From Nanobdellota archaeon (GTDB taxonomy: Archaea; Nanobdellota; Nanobdellia; Pacearchaeales; GW2011-AR1): a DNA stretch of 64,000 nt. Positions 8,351-16,342 of the stretch are shown in pieces. A model generated the notes under the pieces. It was given only the letters and a program-made list of their open reading frames with translations. It was not told the origin of the DNA and did no database searches. Position 1 is the first letter of the stretch, and each line of letters opens with the position of its first letter. The stretch lies in the NCBI GenBank assembly GCA_013329055.1, contig DUKY01000012.1:38088-102087 (forward strand), read 5' to 3'. The position numbers were made by a program, and so were the translations under genes.

Positions 8351-8970
8351 AATAAATTAACTTTCATAGAATTTAGATTGATAAGACAATCTTCTTTATA
8401 ATCAGACAATGCTTCTAATGTACCATTTAAAATAATTGGTGAATCATATTTATTTTTAGCTAAAACTTTCGGCGTCTCAGGAAGAATTGGATCATTATCA
8501 CGAAAAGCCAAAGGTTCGTCACAATATGCAACAATTCCTTTAAGAGATAACTCTTCAATAACTTTTTGGGTCAAATCCAAATCAGTTTTATTACTGATAA
8601 TCCTAAATAAACTACTCCTACCCATAATATTTTTTCTAAAATCCAATGCTTCAGAAGCTTTTATTGAAATTTGTTTCAAACTAACAGGAGAATAAAAAGA
8701 AAAATCTTCTTCAGGATAAATTAAATACAAGTCATTTAAATCAACATTATATATCCCTTTTTTGGGTTTACGTTTACCCTTAATAATAAACGGTTTTAAA
8801 CCATGAAGATATAACATTTGCTTAAAAGGATGAAAATCTAAATCACCTTTAAATGTTTTTTCAGGAATTATCCCAACAGCTCTTGTATTCCTTAAACCAG
8901 GATTATTTTTAAAACCATATCCGATTATTTCATCAACAGCATATTTAGCATAATCAAATGATTTTTTCAT
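8347..8970 (-). CDS. Uncharacterised 207-aa cytoplasmic protein
   Basis: I recognise no family. The protein is mixed alpha/beta, soluble and basic in its first half (HGLKPFIIKGKRKPKKG). It has no signal peptide, cysteine cluster or obvious catalytic motif. A TATA-like TTTATAAATTT lies 26 bp upstream of the ATG, so it looks like a separately transcribed real gene. Codon use is like its neighbours. Confidence 0.65.
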   Translation of the reverse strand: MKKSFDYAKYAVDEIIGYGFKNNPGLRNTRAVGIIPEKTFKGDLDFHPFKQMLYLHGLKPFIIKGKRKPKKGIYNVDLNDLYLIYPEEDFSFYSPVSLKQISIKASEALDFRKNIMGRSSLFRIISNKTDLDLTQKVIEELSLKGIVAYCDEPLAFRDNDPILPETPKVLAKNKYDSPIILNGTLEALSDYKEDCLINLNSMKVNLF

Positions 8971-9021
8971 TAAAATATATTTAATAAAATTAAATTTATA
9001 AAACTATCTTTTATAAAAAAT

Positions 9022-9783
9022 TTAAATAGATTCAGCTAAAATCTTCGCACATAATTGAAGAGTAATTTTATTAATATCTTTTTTAGGATTAATCCCGACT
9101 AAATCTAAAGCAAACAAATTTTTCATTTTATTAATCCTTTGAATTAGATAAATAAATTCCCTGCTACTAAAACCACCAACTTCCGGGAAAAAAGTTCCTG
9201 GAGCATAAGCAGGATCAATTGCATTAAGATTAATTGAAACATAAACTATTTTTCCGCTTGTAAATTCCATTATTGAATCACAAATATCTTCTATATTATT
9301 AATAAAAGAATTCATCCCAATAAACTTAATATTATTTTTTTTCAAAAATTCAAGTTCTTCAAAATCAAGATTTCTAACACCGACTAAAAGAATATTTCTT
9401 TTTGGAAAACCGTCTTCAATTAATTTTTTCAGCCACGTATGATTAAAAGAATTTTTGCATTCAGCATGTGAATTAAAAATTACTAAACAGGGTTTATTCC
9501 CGGAATTTTGAACAAAATCAAAAAAAATTCTGGTTAAAGAATAATTAATAGAATTTTCTTCATTAATAAAAAAAGTTTTTGAATTTTTCTTGAAAATTTC
9601 AAAAATAAAATTATAAAGAGTTTCATTTAATTCATTAAAATTCTTTTCCAAAATAAAACTCTCAATGTCTAAGTTATTAAAATCAATTAATTTTCCATCT
9701 TCGTTTAACTTGATATTTTTTAAAAAATCAAAAATAATATTAAAGGTATTGTCATTTTTTTTAGAAAAATTTACAATTTTCAT
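9022..9783 (-). CDS. Arginase/agmatinase-fold protein with substituted metal ligands
   Basis: The 253-residue sequence keeps the ureohydrolase frame: IFNSHAE (family DAHxD), KRNILLVGVRN, VYVSINLNAIDPAYAPGT (family SIDLDVLDPAYAPGT), GGFSSREF and an ALDLVGINP motif. Several Asp ligands of the binuclear manganese centre are changed (DAHxD to NSHAE, DxD to NxN), so the normal metal site cannot form. It may have lost guanidino hydrolysis and act as a binding or regulatory protein. It follows the M16 peptidase gene after 12 bp, probably in one transcript. Confidence 0.75.
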   Translation of the reverse strand: MKIVNFSKKNDNTFNIIFDFLKNIKLNEDGKLIDFNNLDIESFILEKNFNELNETLYNFIFEIFKKNSKTFFINEENSINYSLTRIFFDFVQNSGNKPCLVIFNSHAECKNSFNHTWLKKLIEDGFPKRNILLVGVRNLDFEELEFLKKNNIKFIGMNSFINNIEDICDSIMEFTSGKIVYVSINLNAIDPAYAPGTFFPEVGGFSSREFIYLIQRINKMKNLFALDLVGINPKKDINKITLQLCAKILAESI

Positions 9784-9795
9784 ATTAAAACATAA

Positions 9796-11004
9796 TTAGA
9801 TTTTTGGGACTAATGCAAAAAAACTATAATTATCAATAACACTTTTTGCAAGTTCTTTAACATCCTTTAACTTAACAGAATTTATATGATTTTCATAATC
9901 ATAAAATGAAAATGCATCTCCATGAATTTCACTAACTAAAAGATTAACCATTTGATCTTGTGAATCTTCCATAGAAATTTGATAATTACCAATTAATTGA
10001 TTTTTAACCTGATTTAATTCATCTTCAGTCAATTTATTGCTCACTTTTTTAAATTCATCTAAAATCAAGTTTTTTATTTTTTCAACATTCTCTTTATTTG
10101 TCCCAACATAAATAAAACTATAAGCAAAATCTTTGCTAATGTCAGCTTCGCCTTTTACTGCATAAGCCAGATTCCTTTTAGCCCTTATTTCCTGAAATAA
10201 TCTTGAAGACATTCCCCCAGCCATTAAAGTAGTCAAAACTTGTGCCGCATAATTTTTTTCATCATCAACCAAAGGAGAATGATATGCAAAAACTAAATTT
10301 GCCTGGTCAATGCCTTCTCTTTCTTCAATTTTAAAATCTTTTTTTAACTGAATATCAATTTTGGGGATAATACCCTTTTCTTTACTAAAATTTTTTTCTG
10401 CAAATTTAATAATCTCATCAAAATCCGCATCACCAACAACAGCCAAAACTAAATTATTAGGTTGATATATTTCATTAAATTTTTTAACGATTTTTTTTCG
10501 ATTAATAGAATTCATAGTTTCATAAGTTCCTGCAAGATTCATCCCTAAAGATCCTTCATATAAAACATCTTTCAAACCATCAAAAACATGTAAACGAGGA
10601 TTATCTTTATGCATTTTAATTTCTTCAAAGATAACTTCACGTTCTTTTTCTAATTCGACTTCATCAAATAAAGGATTTTTAATCATATCGCTTAAAACAT
10701 CTAAAGCAATTTTCAAATGACGACTTGGCATCTTACAAAAATAAGCAGTAACCTCTTCACCGGTAAAACCATTTAATTCTCCGCCATTTTTTTCAATTTC
10801 TTCTGAAATTTTTTTCAAGTCTCTAGTAGGAGTTCCCTTGTATAACAGATGCTCGATGAAATGTGCAATTCCTTTTTCTTCAACAGATTCATTAATCCCA
10901 CCAAATTTAACAGCAATCGCCACACTAACAACTGGAAGATTCCTTTTTTCAAAAAGAATAACCATGCCATTATCTAACACCTTTTTATAAAAATTTTCTT
11001 TCAT
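9796..11004 (-). CDS. M16-family zinc peptidase
   Basis: This 402-residue protein is a single M16 (pitrilysin/processing-peptidase) unit. The inverted zinc motif HFIEH is at residues 48-52, and the third ligand lies in the EREVIFEEIKMHK segment at about residue 127, the usual spacing. The C-terminal inactive-type M16 domain includes LFQEIRAKRNLAYAV. About 400 residues is the size of bacterial-type M16 proteases that dimerise into a chamber for unfolded peptides. No signal peptide is visible, so it is probably cytoplasmic. It leads a two-gene unit with the arginase-fold gene. Confidence 0.9.
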   Translation of the reverse strand: MKENFYKKVLDNGMVILFEKRNLPVVSVAIAVKFGGINESVEEKGIAHFIEHLLYKGTPTRDLKKISEEIEKNGGELNGFTGEEVTAYFCKMPSRHLKIALDVLSDMIKNPLFDEVELEKEREVIFEEIKMHKDNPRLHVFDGLKDVLYEGSLGMNLAGTYETMNSINRKKIVKKFNEIYQPNNLVLAVVGDADFDEIIKFAEKNFSKEKGIIPKIDIQLKKDFKIEEREGIDQANLVFAYHSPLVDDEKNYAAQVLTTLMAGGMSSRLFQEIRAKRNLAYAVKGEADISKDFAYSFIYVGTNKENVEKIKNLILDEFKKVSNKLTEDELNQVKNQLIGNYQISMEDSQDQMVNLLVSEIHGDAFSFYDYENHINSVKLKDVKELAKSVIDNYSFFALVPKI

Positions 11005-11078
11005 ATTTTATTAATTTCTAAACAAAAATTTTGTAAATTTAAAAAAAAATTAGAATATATAAATATATAGCTAAAAAA

Positions 11079-11264
11079 TCAAAATAAAATAAAATATGCT
11101 AAAGCACCACATGCAATAATAACCAAAATAATCATCCAAATCCACCATTTTTTCCAAACAGGAGACATACCCTCAACAGGCATCTCAGAAGCAGGCTGTT
11201 TTGGTATAGGATTAATCTTTGAATTCATTAACGAATTATTTTGCATATTTTGTTTTTGTCCCAT
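11079..11264 (-). CDS. Small single-TM protein
   Basis: I chose the ATG at 11264 (61 residues) because GAGGTG lies 6 bp upstream of it; the upstream GTG frame start is embedded in that site. The protein has a polar Asn/Gln/Pro-rich N-terminal half, then KKWW and one hydrophobic helix (WMIILVIIACGALAYFILF) at the very C terminus. This is tail-anchor-like topology. Function unknown. Its upstream region is the multi-hairpin locus at 11.4-11.7 kb. Confidence 0.65.
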   Translation of the reverse strand: MGQKQNMQNNSLMNSKINPIPKQPASEMPVEGMSPVWKKWWIWMIILVIIACGALAYFILF

Positions 11265-11388
11265 TATTTTCACCTCTTTTAATTAATAAGTAAAATAAAT
11301 TAAGAATTATAAATATTTACTTTTTGCAAAACAATGAAGTTGGAGAATAATTTCGTGGTAGAAACAATAAAAAAAGCGTATTAATAAT

Positions 11389-11660
11389 AAGATTTTAACA
11401 AAGTAAACTAATTGAATTAACGTTGATTTAGTTTACTTTTGTCAAGAAACTTGCAAATGGGGTTTCTTGAGCACACACAAGAATTCATTCTCCTAAAAAT
11501 TCTTGGTGTTAGAGGATTATTTTATAATTCTCTATAGCTAAAAGGCAAATTATTACCTTTGTAATAATTTGGGGGATGAGGGAACACAAGATAATGGGGG
11601 AATCGTTAAAATCTTTGACACACTTTTTTCATCAAAAAAGTTTCATTTGAAATTATGAAA
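11389..11660. ncRNA. Multi-hairpin intergenic locus, putative structured RNA (element F)
   Basis: Outer arms AAGATTTTAAC (11389-11399) and GTTAAAATCTT (11605-11615) are perfectly complementary. Inside are five consecutive hairpins: 11401-11411/11428-11438, 11442-11450/11462-11470, 11478-11485/11498-11505 (extended past a bulged A), 11510-11520/11524-11534 with a G-U pair, and 11547-11556/11561-11570. The 3' side carries GGGGGAATC, like the GGGAATCC box of the dispersed elements. Two further hairpins follow (11623-11640, 11641-11660). No convincing ORF exists in the 450-bp gap. Strand and transcription are not determined. Confidence 0.6.
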
Positions 11661-11714
11661 ATGGGTGAGATAAAAATTAAAATTAAAAATTCAGAAGATT
11701 AATTAATTTAAAAA

Positions 11715-12485
11715 CTACTTTTTGCAAAAAATTACATAACGCTCGCTTCCAATCTCTTTGTCATCTAAAATTTTAAAATTATCTTTAATAAAATTAATTA
11801 TCCAATTTCTTTTAACATTAAATTTCTTTTTTGCAATCAAACTTTTTGTCGCAAAACTAACAACAACCTTATCAGCCAAATAAACAATTTCGTTTAATAA
11901 TTCTTTTGAATAATCTCTTTTTAACATTTCCAAAGAATCCAGTGTTTTAAACAAAAAAATAATTTTCTCCCCTTTTTCTTTTTTAATAATTTCAACAATT
12001 TTTTCTTTTTCAAATAAACTTTCATGAATAACTTTTGCAGGATAATTATTTTTAGCAAAATAATGATTTTGCAAATCAACTAATTGACCAACAGCTTCAA
12101 CACCAACATATTTTATCTTTGGATTTATCTTTTTAAATAAATCATAACTAAATCCGTTTATTCCGCAACCTAAATCAAGGATAGTTATTTTTTTCCCACT
12201 CCCTTTCAAAATTTTTTCATAAACTTCAGAATAAAAATCTAATCTTTCCTTTGTCGATAAATGCTTTCTTAAAAACCATTCTGGACTTTTCTCTTTAACA
12301 TTTAACAATTTGTCTGAAACAAAAGCAGTATACATTTTCCTTAATAAATCCCGAGTTAACTTAATCTTTTCTTCTTCAACATATTGATCTTTATCAAAAC
12401 TTTCAAAAACTAATTCCACATCTTTAATGGGTAAATAAGAAAATTCTTTTTTTTGCATAATTTTTTCAATAATTTCAGATTTCAT
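11715..12485 (-). CDS. SAM-dependent methyltransferase related to FmrO/ArmA-type 16S rRNA m7G methyltransferases
   Basis: This 256-residue protein has a helical N-terminal region containing STKERLDFYSEVYE, then motif I ILDLGCGINGFSYDLF at about 98-113, KYVGVEA, FLFKTLDSLE, VVVSFATKSL and a C-terminal EIGSERYVIF strand. The order and spacing (STKERL, GCGxN, VVSFxTKSL) follow the aminoglycoside-resistance 16S rRNA G1405 methyltransferases. In an archaeon a native rRNA-modifying role, not antibiotic resistance, is more plausible; this is inference. Its start overlaps the AAG gene stop by 4 bp, so translation is coupled. Confidence 0.7.
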   Translation of the reverse strand: MKSEIIEKIMQKKEFSYLPIKDVELVFESFDKDQYVEEEKIKLTRDLLRKMYTAFVSDKLLNVKEKSPEWFLRKHLSTKERLDFYSEVYEKILKGSGKKITILDLGCGINGFSYDLFKKINPKIKYVGVEAVGQLVDLQNHYFAKNNYPAKVIHESLFEKEKIVEIIKKEKGEKIIFLFKTLDSLEMLKRDYSKELLNEIVYLADKVVVSFATKSLIAKKKFNVKRNWIINFIKDNFKILDDKEIGSERYVIFCKK

Positions 12486-13009
12486 TTTTTACTAATCCAG
12501 GAACAATCCTTAATATAAAATCTTAACTTTTCAGGTAAATCTTCATGCACCCCTATTCTAAAACTTTCAACAATCTCAAATTTATTTTTGGAATCCTCAA
12601 CCCAAATTAATTCAGAATCTAAAATATTTAATTTATGAAACTCTTTTTTAATATTCAATGCTTTTGTAAGTAAACCAGGACCTTTTGTATTTACATTAAA
12701 ATTTTCAGGTTCAAGAGCCCTCAATAAAACAGCAGCAGCCTCACCTTTTTTACCTGTAACAAAATTAATTAACCAGCTATTATGAACACCATAAACTAAA
12801 ATTGTCCCTGCATCCATCTCCATTGTATCTTTCAAATCACCATTTTGCCTTGCTCTTGAAGCAGGATCATTTTTATCATAATAAGCTTCAGTCTCCACAA
12901 TCTTCGCCCGTAATTCCTTGCCATCAATAACTCTAACTAAAATTTTCCCCAATAAATTTTTAGCAACAATTGCAGGGTCTTGATTAAAAAAACTTTTTTT
13001 AAGTTTCAT
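12482..13009 (-). CDS. 3-methyladenine DNA glycosylase, AAG/MPG family
   Basis: This 175-residue protein matches the alkyladenine glycosylase family: KNLLGKILV, the catalytic VETEAY (Glu at about 39), VYGVHNSWLINFVT and a VLLRALEP segment, ending with KLRFYIKDCSWIS. These enzymes excise 3-methyladenine and hypoxanthine. It is slightly shorter than bacterial members (about 190-200), with the usual AAHS-type loop altered to PASRAR. It is the first gene of a unit with the methyltransferase. Confidence 0.85.
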   Translation of the reverse strand: MKLKKSFFNQDPAIVAKNLLGKILVRVIDGKELRAKIVETEAYYDKNDPASRARQNGDLKDTMEMDAGTILVYGVHNSWLINFVTGKKGEAAAVLLRALEPENFNVNTKGPGLLTKALNIKKEFHKLNILDSELIWVEDSKNKFEIVESFRIGVHEDLPEKLRFYIKDCSWISKK

Positions 13010-13056
13010 TAAATTTTTAAGTAAAGTTGCTTTAAAAGATTTAACATCAAATTAAA

Positions 13057-13422
13057 ATGATACAAAAAATAAACATCTATAATACCCTTCAGTGTTTTGA
13101 GGGGGTTCAAAAGGAATCAGGGAATTTATTCCATGTGGCATTACAGAAGGCTCCGAAAGTTTACACTTGCATTAATTCCGAAGGTAAAATTAAAAAAAGC
13201 AAGTATGGGCTTGAGTTAAAAGATATCACCCTTCAATGTTTCGAGGAGGTTCAAAAACTTCAAAAGTATCGTCTTTTGAATGTCCCAGAGAATTTAACCC
13301 AAAATTCTCTGAAGGAACCAAGGGGGTTGCCCATTTTTTGGGGTATCACCCGAAGGCTCAAAAAAGATACCCCCCTTCAGAGTTTTGAGGAAGGGATCCT
13401 AAGGGAAACCAGGGGGTTGCCC
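13057..13422 (+). ncRNA. Structured repeat locus with 142-bp period (element E); the ORF through it is probably not a gene
   Basis: Three related motifs (ACCCTTCAGTGTTTTGAGG and variants) recur at 13084, 13227 and 13369, about 142 bp apart. Hairpins include CCCTTC/GAAGGG around 13373-13395, TTCAAAAG/CTTTTGAA, CAGAGAATTT/AAATTCTCTG and GGGGTATC/GATACCCC. The stretch 13153-13215 is a diverged copy of the hairpin repeat from element C. CCA-AGGGGGTTGCCC recurs twice. A 122-codon frame (ATG 13057 to TAG 13425) crosses it, but its apparent peptide repeats just mirror the DNA repeats. A TATA-like CTTTAAAAG lies about 26 bp before 13057, so the locus may be transcribed, perhaps as the leader of the GTPase gene. 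Confidence 0.55.
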
Positions 13423-13425
13423 TAG

Positions 13426-14337
13426 ATGCCAATCAATGTAAACGACCCGGAATATGTAAAAGCAGAAAAAGATTATTTTGAAGCAGGCACTCTCGAAGAA
13501 AGACTCATTGCTTTAAGAAAAATGATTTCACACGCCCCAAAACATAAAGGGGGTGAAAATCTAAGACAGCAATTAACAACACGAAGAAAAAAATTAGAAG
13601 AACAAATTAATAAAGTAAAAAAAGCGGGAAAATCATCCAAAATAGGAATACGAAAAGGAGATATGCAGGCAATAATAATCGGCTTTACAAATGTTGGAAA
13701 ATCAAGCTTGCTTTCAATTCTCACAAATACAAAACCATTAATCGCAAACTATCCATTTACAACAAAAGAATCAATAATTGGAATGATGGACTATCTTGAA
13801 ATGCAAATCCAATTAGTGGAAAATCCTGCACTTGAATCAGAATATTATGATAAAAGTTTAGTTAATACCACAGACACAATTTTAATTTTAGTGGATAACA
13901 TCGAACAAATTAAACAAATACAGGAAAAACTAGGAAAATCCAATGCAAAACAAATAATTATTTTTAATAAAATAGATAAATTAAATGAACAGGAACAAAG
14001 AAAAATTTCAGCAACACTTCAATCAAAAAAATATAACTTTATTTTAATTTCAACAAAAACAAAACAAAATATTGAAGAATTAAAAGAAAAAATATTTAAA
14101 AGTTTTGACAGCATAAGAATTTTTACAAAAGAACCAGGAAAAGAAAAATCACCTAAACCGGTAATCATTAAACCAAATTCTACTGTTGGAGATATTGCAG
14201 AAAAAATCTTAAAAGGATTTTCAAAAAAGATAAAACAAACAAAAATTTGGGGACCCTCAAGCAAATTTGCAGGACAAAGTGTAGGATTAAAACATAAACT
14301 TAAAGATTTAGATGTTGTAGAATTCAGAACAAATTAA
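13426..14337 (+). CDS. OBG/DRG-like GTPase with C-terminal TGS domain
   Basis: This 303-residue protein has a helical N-terminal segment (YVKAEKDYFEAGTLEERL), the G1 motif GFTNVGKSS at about 86-94, TT in switch I (YPFTTKES), an NKID G4 motif, and a TGS domain at about 235-303 ending KHKLKDLDVVEFRTN. The N terminus fits related archaeal proteins, supporting the ATG at 13426, which directly follows the TAG of the spurious upstream frame. The G3 DxxG motif appears as VENPALE, an unusual change. DRG-like TGS GTPases act in translation and ribosome-associated processes. Confidence 0.85.
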   Translation: MPINVNDPEYVKAEKDYFEAGTLEERLIALRKMISHAPKHKGGENLRQQLTTRRKKLEEQINKVKKAGKSSKIGIRKGDMQAIIIGFTNVGKSSLLSILTNTKPLIANYPFTTKESIIGMMDYLEMQIQLVENPALESEYYDKSLVNTTDTILILVDNIEQIKQIQEKLGKSNAKQIIIFNKIDKLNEQEQRKISATLQSKKYNFILISTKTKQNIEELKEKIFKSFDSIRIFTKEPGKEKSPKPVIIKPNSTVGDIAEKILKGFSKKIKQTKIWGPSSKFAGQSVGLKHKLKDLDVVEFRTN

Positions 14338-14455
14338 ATAATTTCTAAAAAAAGGATAATAAATTAAAAATTTTATCCAAAAATTAAAATATGTATAAAA
14401 AATTATCAATAAAGATTATTAATATCCTTTCATCAAATATATCAGAGGCGATAAA

Positions 14456-14815
14456 ATGAAAACATTAAAAAATTTATTAACAGTTGCATTAATTGCATCA
14501 ACGGTTTCTTTAATCCAAACAATTGTACCTGAAAATTCATATTCAAAAGGAATAACAATGACTAGCGGAATTTCAAGAACACAGCAAGATCCTAATTGGA
14601 AAAACAATGCACCAAATTATACAGAGGAACAAAGAAGAGAAAAAATAGAATATTATATGGGGAAACTTCCAAATGGAGGTCAGATTAATAGAGGATTAAA
14701 AGGATTAGAATGGACATCACAACAACAACGAAATAATGGTTATGTAACAGGAACAGGAAGCACAACAGAACAAAAGAATAGAGAACCAAAAAGCAGATTT
14801 TGGAATAAAAAATAA
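14456..14815 (+). CDS. Small secreted protein
   Basis: This 119-residue protein has a clear N-terminal signal peptide (MKTLKNLLTVALIASTVSLI) followed by a polar, Gly/Asn/Gln-rich mature region (NGGQINRGLKGLEW, GYVTGTGSTTEQ). An SD-like GAGGCGAT precedes the ATG by a few bases. It has no cysteines and no known domain. Probably exported; function unknown. Confidence 0.65.
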   Translation: MKTLKNLLTVALIASTVSLIQTIVPENSYSKGITMTSGISRTQQDPNWKNNAPNYTEEQRREKIEYYMGKLPNGGQINRGLKGLEWTSQQQRNNGYVTGTGSTTEQKNREPKSRFWNKK

Positions 14816-14818
14816 TTT

Positions 14819-15094
14819 TTATTTTTTTGTTAATTTTTCAATAACTTTACGCCCATTATCAGTAATTAAAATTAACCGATAATTTTGAGGATTAATTCTT
14901 TTTCTTTCAATCTTCATAACATCCTGCATACTAATTAAATTCATTAATTCTAAAAAATCACAATTTCTTTTTACTGATTTAAAATTTGAAGCACCAATCT
15001 TTTTTTTCAACCCATTCAAAGAAACCCCTTGCCGTTCTTTAAAAAGACACTTCAAAATTTTAATCTTCATCTTATCACTTTCCAAAATATCCAT
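14819..15094 (-). CDS. Winged-helix transcriptional regulator (small)
   Basis: I chose the ATG at 15094 (91 residues) over the upstream TTG because a TATA-like TTTATTAAG is about 26 bp upstream. The fold pattern is helix-helix-helix-wing: MKIKILKCLFKERQGVSL, GLKKKIGASNFKSVKRNCDF, a LLNLIS-type helix and ITDNGRKVIEKL, as in small ArsR-like archaeal regulators. A 19-bp perfect palindrome sits 40 bp upstream between it and the divergent repeat-protein gene, suggesting autoregulation. Confidence 0.65.
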   Translation of the reverse strand: MDILESDKMKIKILKCLFKERQGVSLNGLKKKIGASNFKSVKRNCDFLELMNLISMQDVMKIERKRINPQNYRLILITDNGRKVIEKLTKK

Positions 15095-15133
15095 AATAAA
15101 CTCAAATATCAAAACTTAATAAATATTACCATA

Positions 15134-15152
15134 TGAATATAACTTATATTCA
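15134..15152. promoter_or_regulatory. 19-bp palindrome between divergent genes, candidate operator
   Basis: TGAATATAACTTATATTCA has perfect 9-bp arms around a central C. It lies upstream of the winged-helix gene (start 15094) and of the gene at 15218, so a homodimeric repressor could control both. Confidence 0.5.
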
Positions 15153-15217
15153 ATTAATTACTTAATTAATCTAAACAAATATTAGAGATTTAAATATCAA
15201 AAAAGTTTAATTAAAAA

Positions 15218-16333
15218 ATGAACACATCACAATTAGAAAAAGCAGTAAAAGAAGCAGTAAAAACTGGAAACTGGATGATTAGTTTTGACAACGGAGAAAA
15301 TTCACAAAGAAAAGATGGATTTAAATGGAACCCTATTGGAAAATGGAATATTGACCCGGACTGGTATCCTTCAGGTTGTGAATATATAAAAGATACAAGA
15401 TATATTTATGAAAAAGGTTTAACCAAATTTGCAGGAACTCTTTATGGACAAGGACCAATAGCAGGAGGATATAGAACAAATGGATCTCGACTTTTATTTT
15501 GTCAAACAAAAGGACCGCAAATATCAATTGGAGGAGATGAAGGAAATGAACTCGTAAAAGTTAAAGAAGCTCGAATCCTTTTAGTTAATGAAATTCCTTC
15601 TGGATTAGAAACAAGATTTCTTAATTTAAGAAACCATGAAGGCATAAAAAAAATTGAAAATTTACGTACAAGACAAATTAATTTATATGGTTGTACAAAT
15701 TTGACAGATGTTTCGGGATTAAAAGCACAGGAATATGCTTATTTAGGCAAAACCACAAGTTTGAAAAGTTTAAAAGACCTTTATACACTTAATTTTATCG
15801 ACTTGAAAGGCTCCTCTTTAGAATCAATAGAAGACATAACTTGCCCGGAAATTGAATTAAATGATTGCATAAATCTAAAAAAGGTAAAAAATCTTAGAAA
15901 TATACAAAAAATTGATTTCACAAATTGTACAAGTCTAACTGAAATTGATAATCTTCTTTTAGGGAGAACAAATGCATTCGAACTCCCTAAATATTGGATT
16001 GCATTTACTAACTGTAAAAATCTTATCTCTGCAGAAAATCTAGAAGCAGATATAATCACATTCAAAGGTTGCGAAAATCTAAGTTATGTGGATAATATAG
16101 TAGGGCACAGAAACATTGATTTTTCAGACTGCCCAGAAATAAAAACCCAAAAAATGAATTCAATAAATTTCAATGTTCATTCACGAAAAGCACTCTTTGA
16201 CTATGAATATGGCAAAATGACATATGAAGAAGCAAGAGAATTATATGATATGAGAGATGAAGAAAAGAGAAAAAAATTTATAGAAAAAATATCCGATAGG
16301 AATAAATCTTTAATGGAGTATCTTGGGTATTAA
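15218..16333 (+). CDS. Leucine-rich-repeat-like protein
   Basis: This 371-residue protein has no signal peptide. Residues about 110-310 form irregular 20-23-residue LRR-like units (INLYGCTNLTDVSGL, IDLKGSSLESIEDI, IELNDCINLKKVKNL, IDFTNCTSLTEIDNL, ITFKGCENLSYVDNI), each with an Asn/Cys at the turn as in bacterial LRR solenoids. The N terminus (about 1-105) is Trp/Gly-rich, and the C terminus is charged and helical. It is probably a protein-binding scaffold. A TATA-like GATTTAAATATC lies 26 bp before the ATG, consistent with a leaderless mRNA. Confidence 0.7.
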   Translation: MNTSQLEKAVKEAVKTGNWMISFDNGENSQRKDGFKWNPIGKWNIDPDWYPSGCEYIKDTRYIYEKGLTKFAGTLYGQGPIAGGYRTNGSRLLFCQTKGPQISIGGDEGNELVKVKEARILLVNEIPSGLETRFLNLRNHEGIKKIENLRTRQINLYGCTNLTDVSGLKAQEYAYLGKTTSLKSLKDLYTLNFIDLKGSSLESIEDITCPEIELNDCINLKKVKNLRNIQKIDFTNCTSLTEIDNLLLGRTNAFELPKYWIAFTNCKNLISAENLEADIITFKGCENLSYVDNIVGHRNIDFSDCPEIKTQKMNSINFNVHSRKALFDYEYGKMTYEEARELYDMRDEEKRKKFIEKISDRNKSLMEYLGY

Positions 16334-16342
16334 AATAAAAAA

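Noticed and set aside
11715-12485. Antibiotic-resistance gene
   Set aside because: Family resemblance alone; archaeal context and operon with a repair enzyme favour a native role.
13057-13425. 122-codon ORF as a protein gene
   Set aside because: Its repeats follow DNA hairpin repeats that also occur in non-coding elements, and the peptide has no fold-like pattern.
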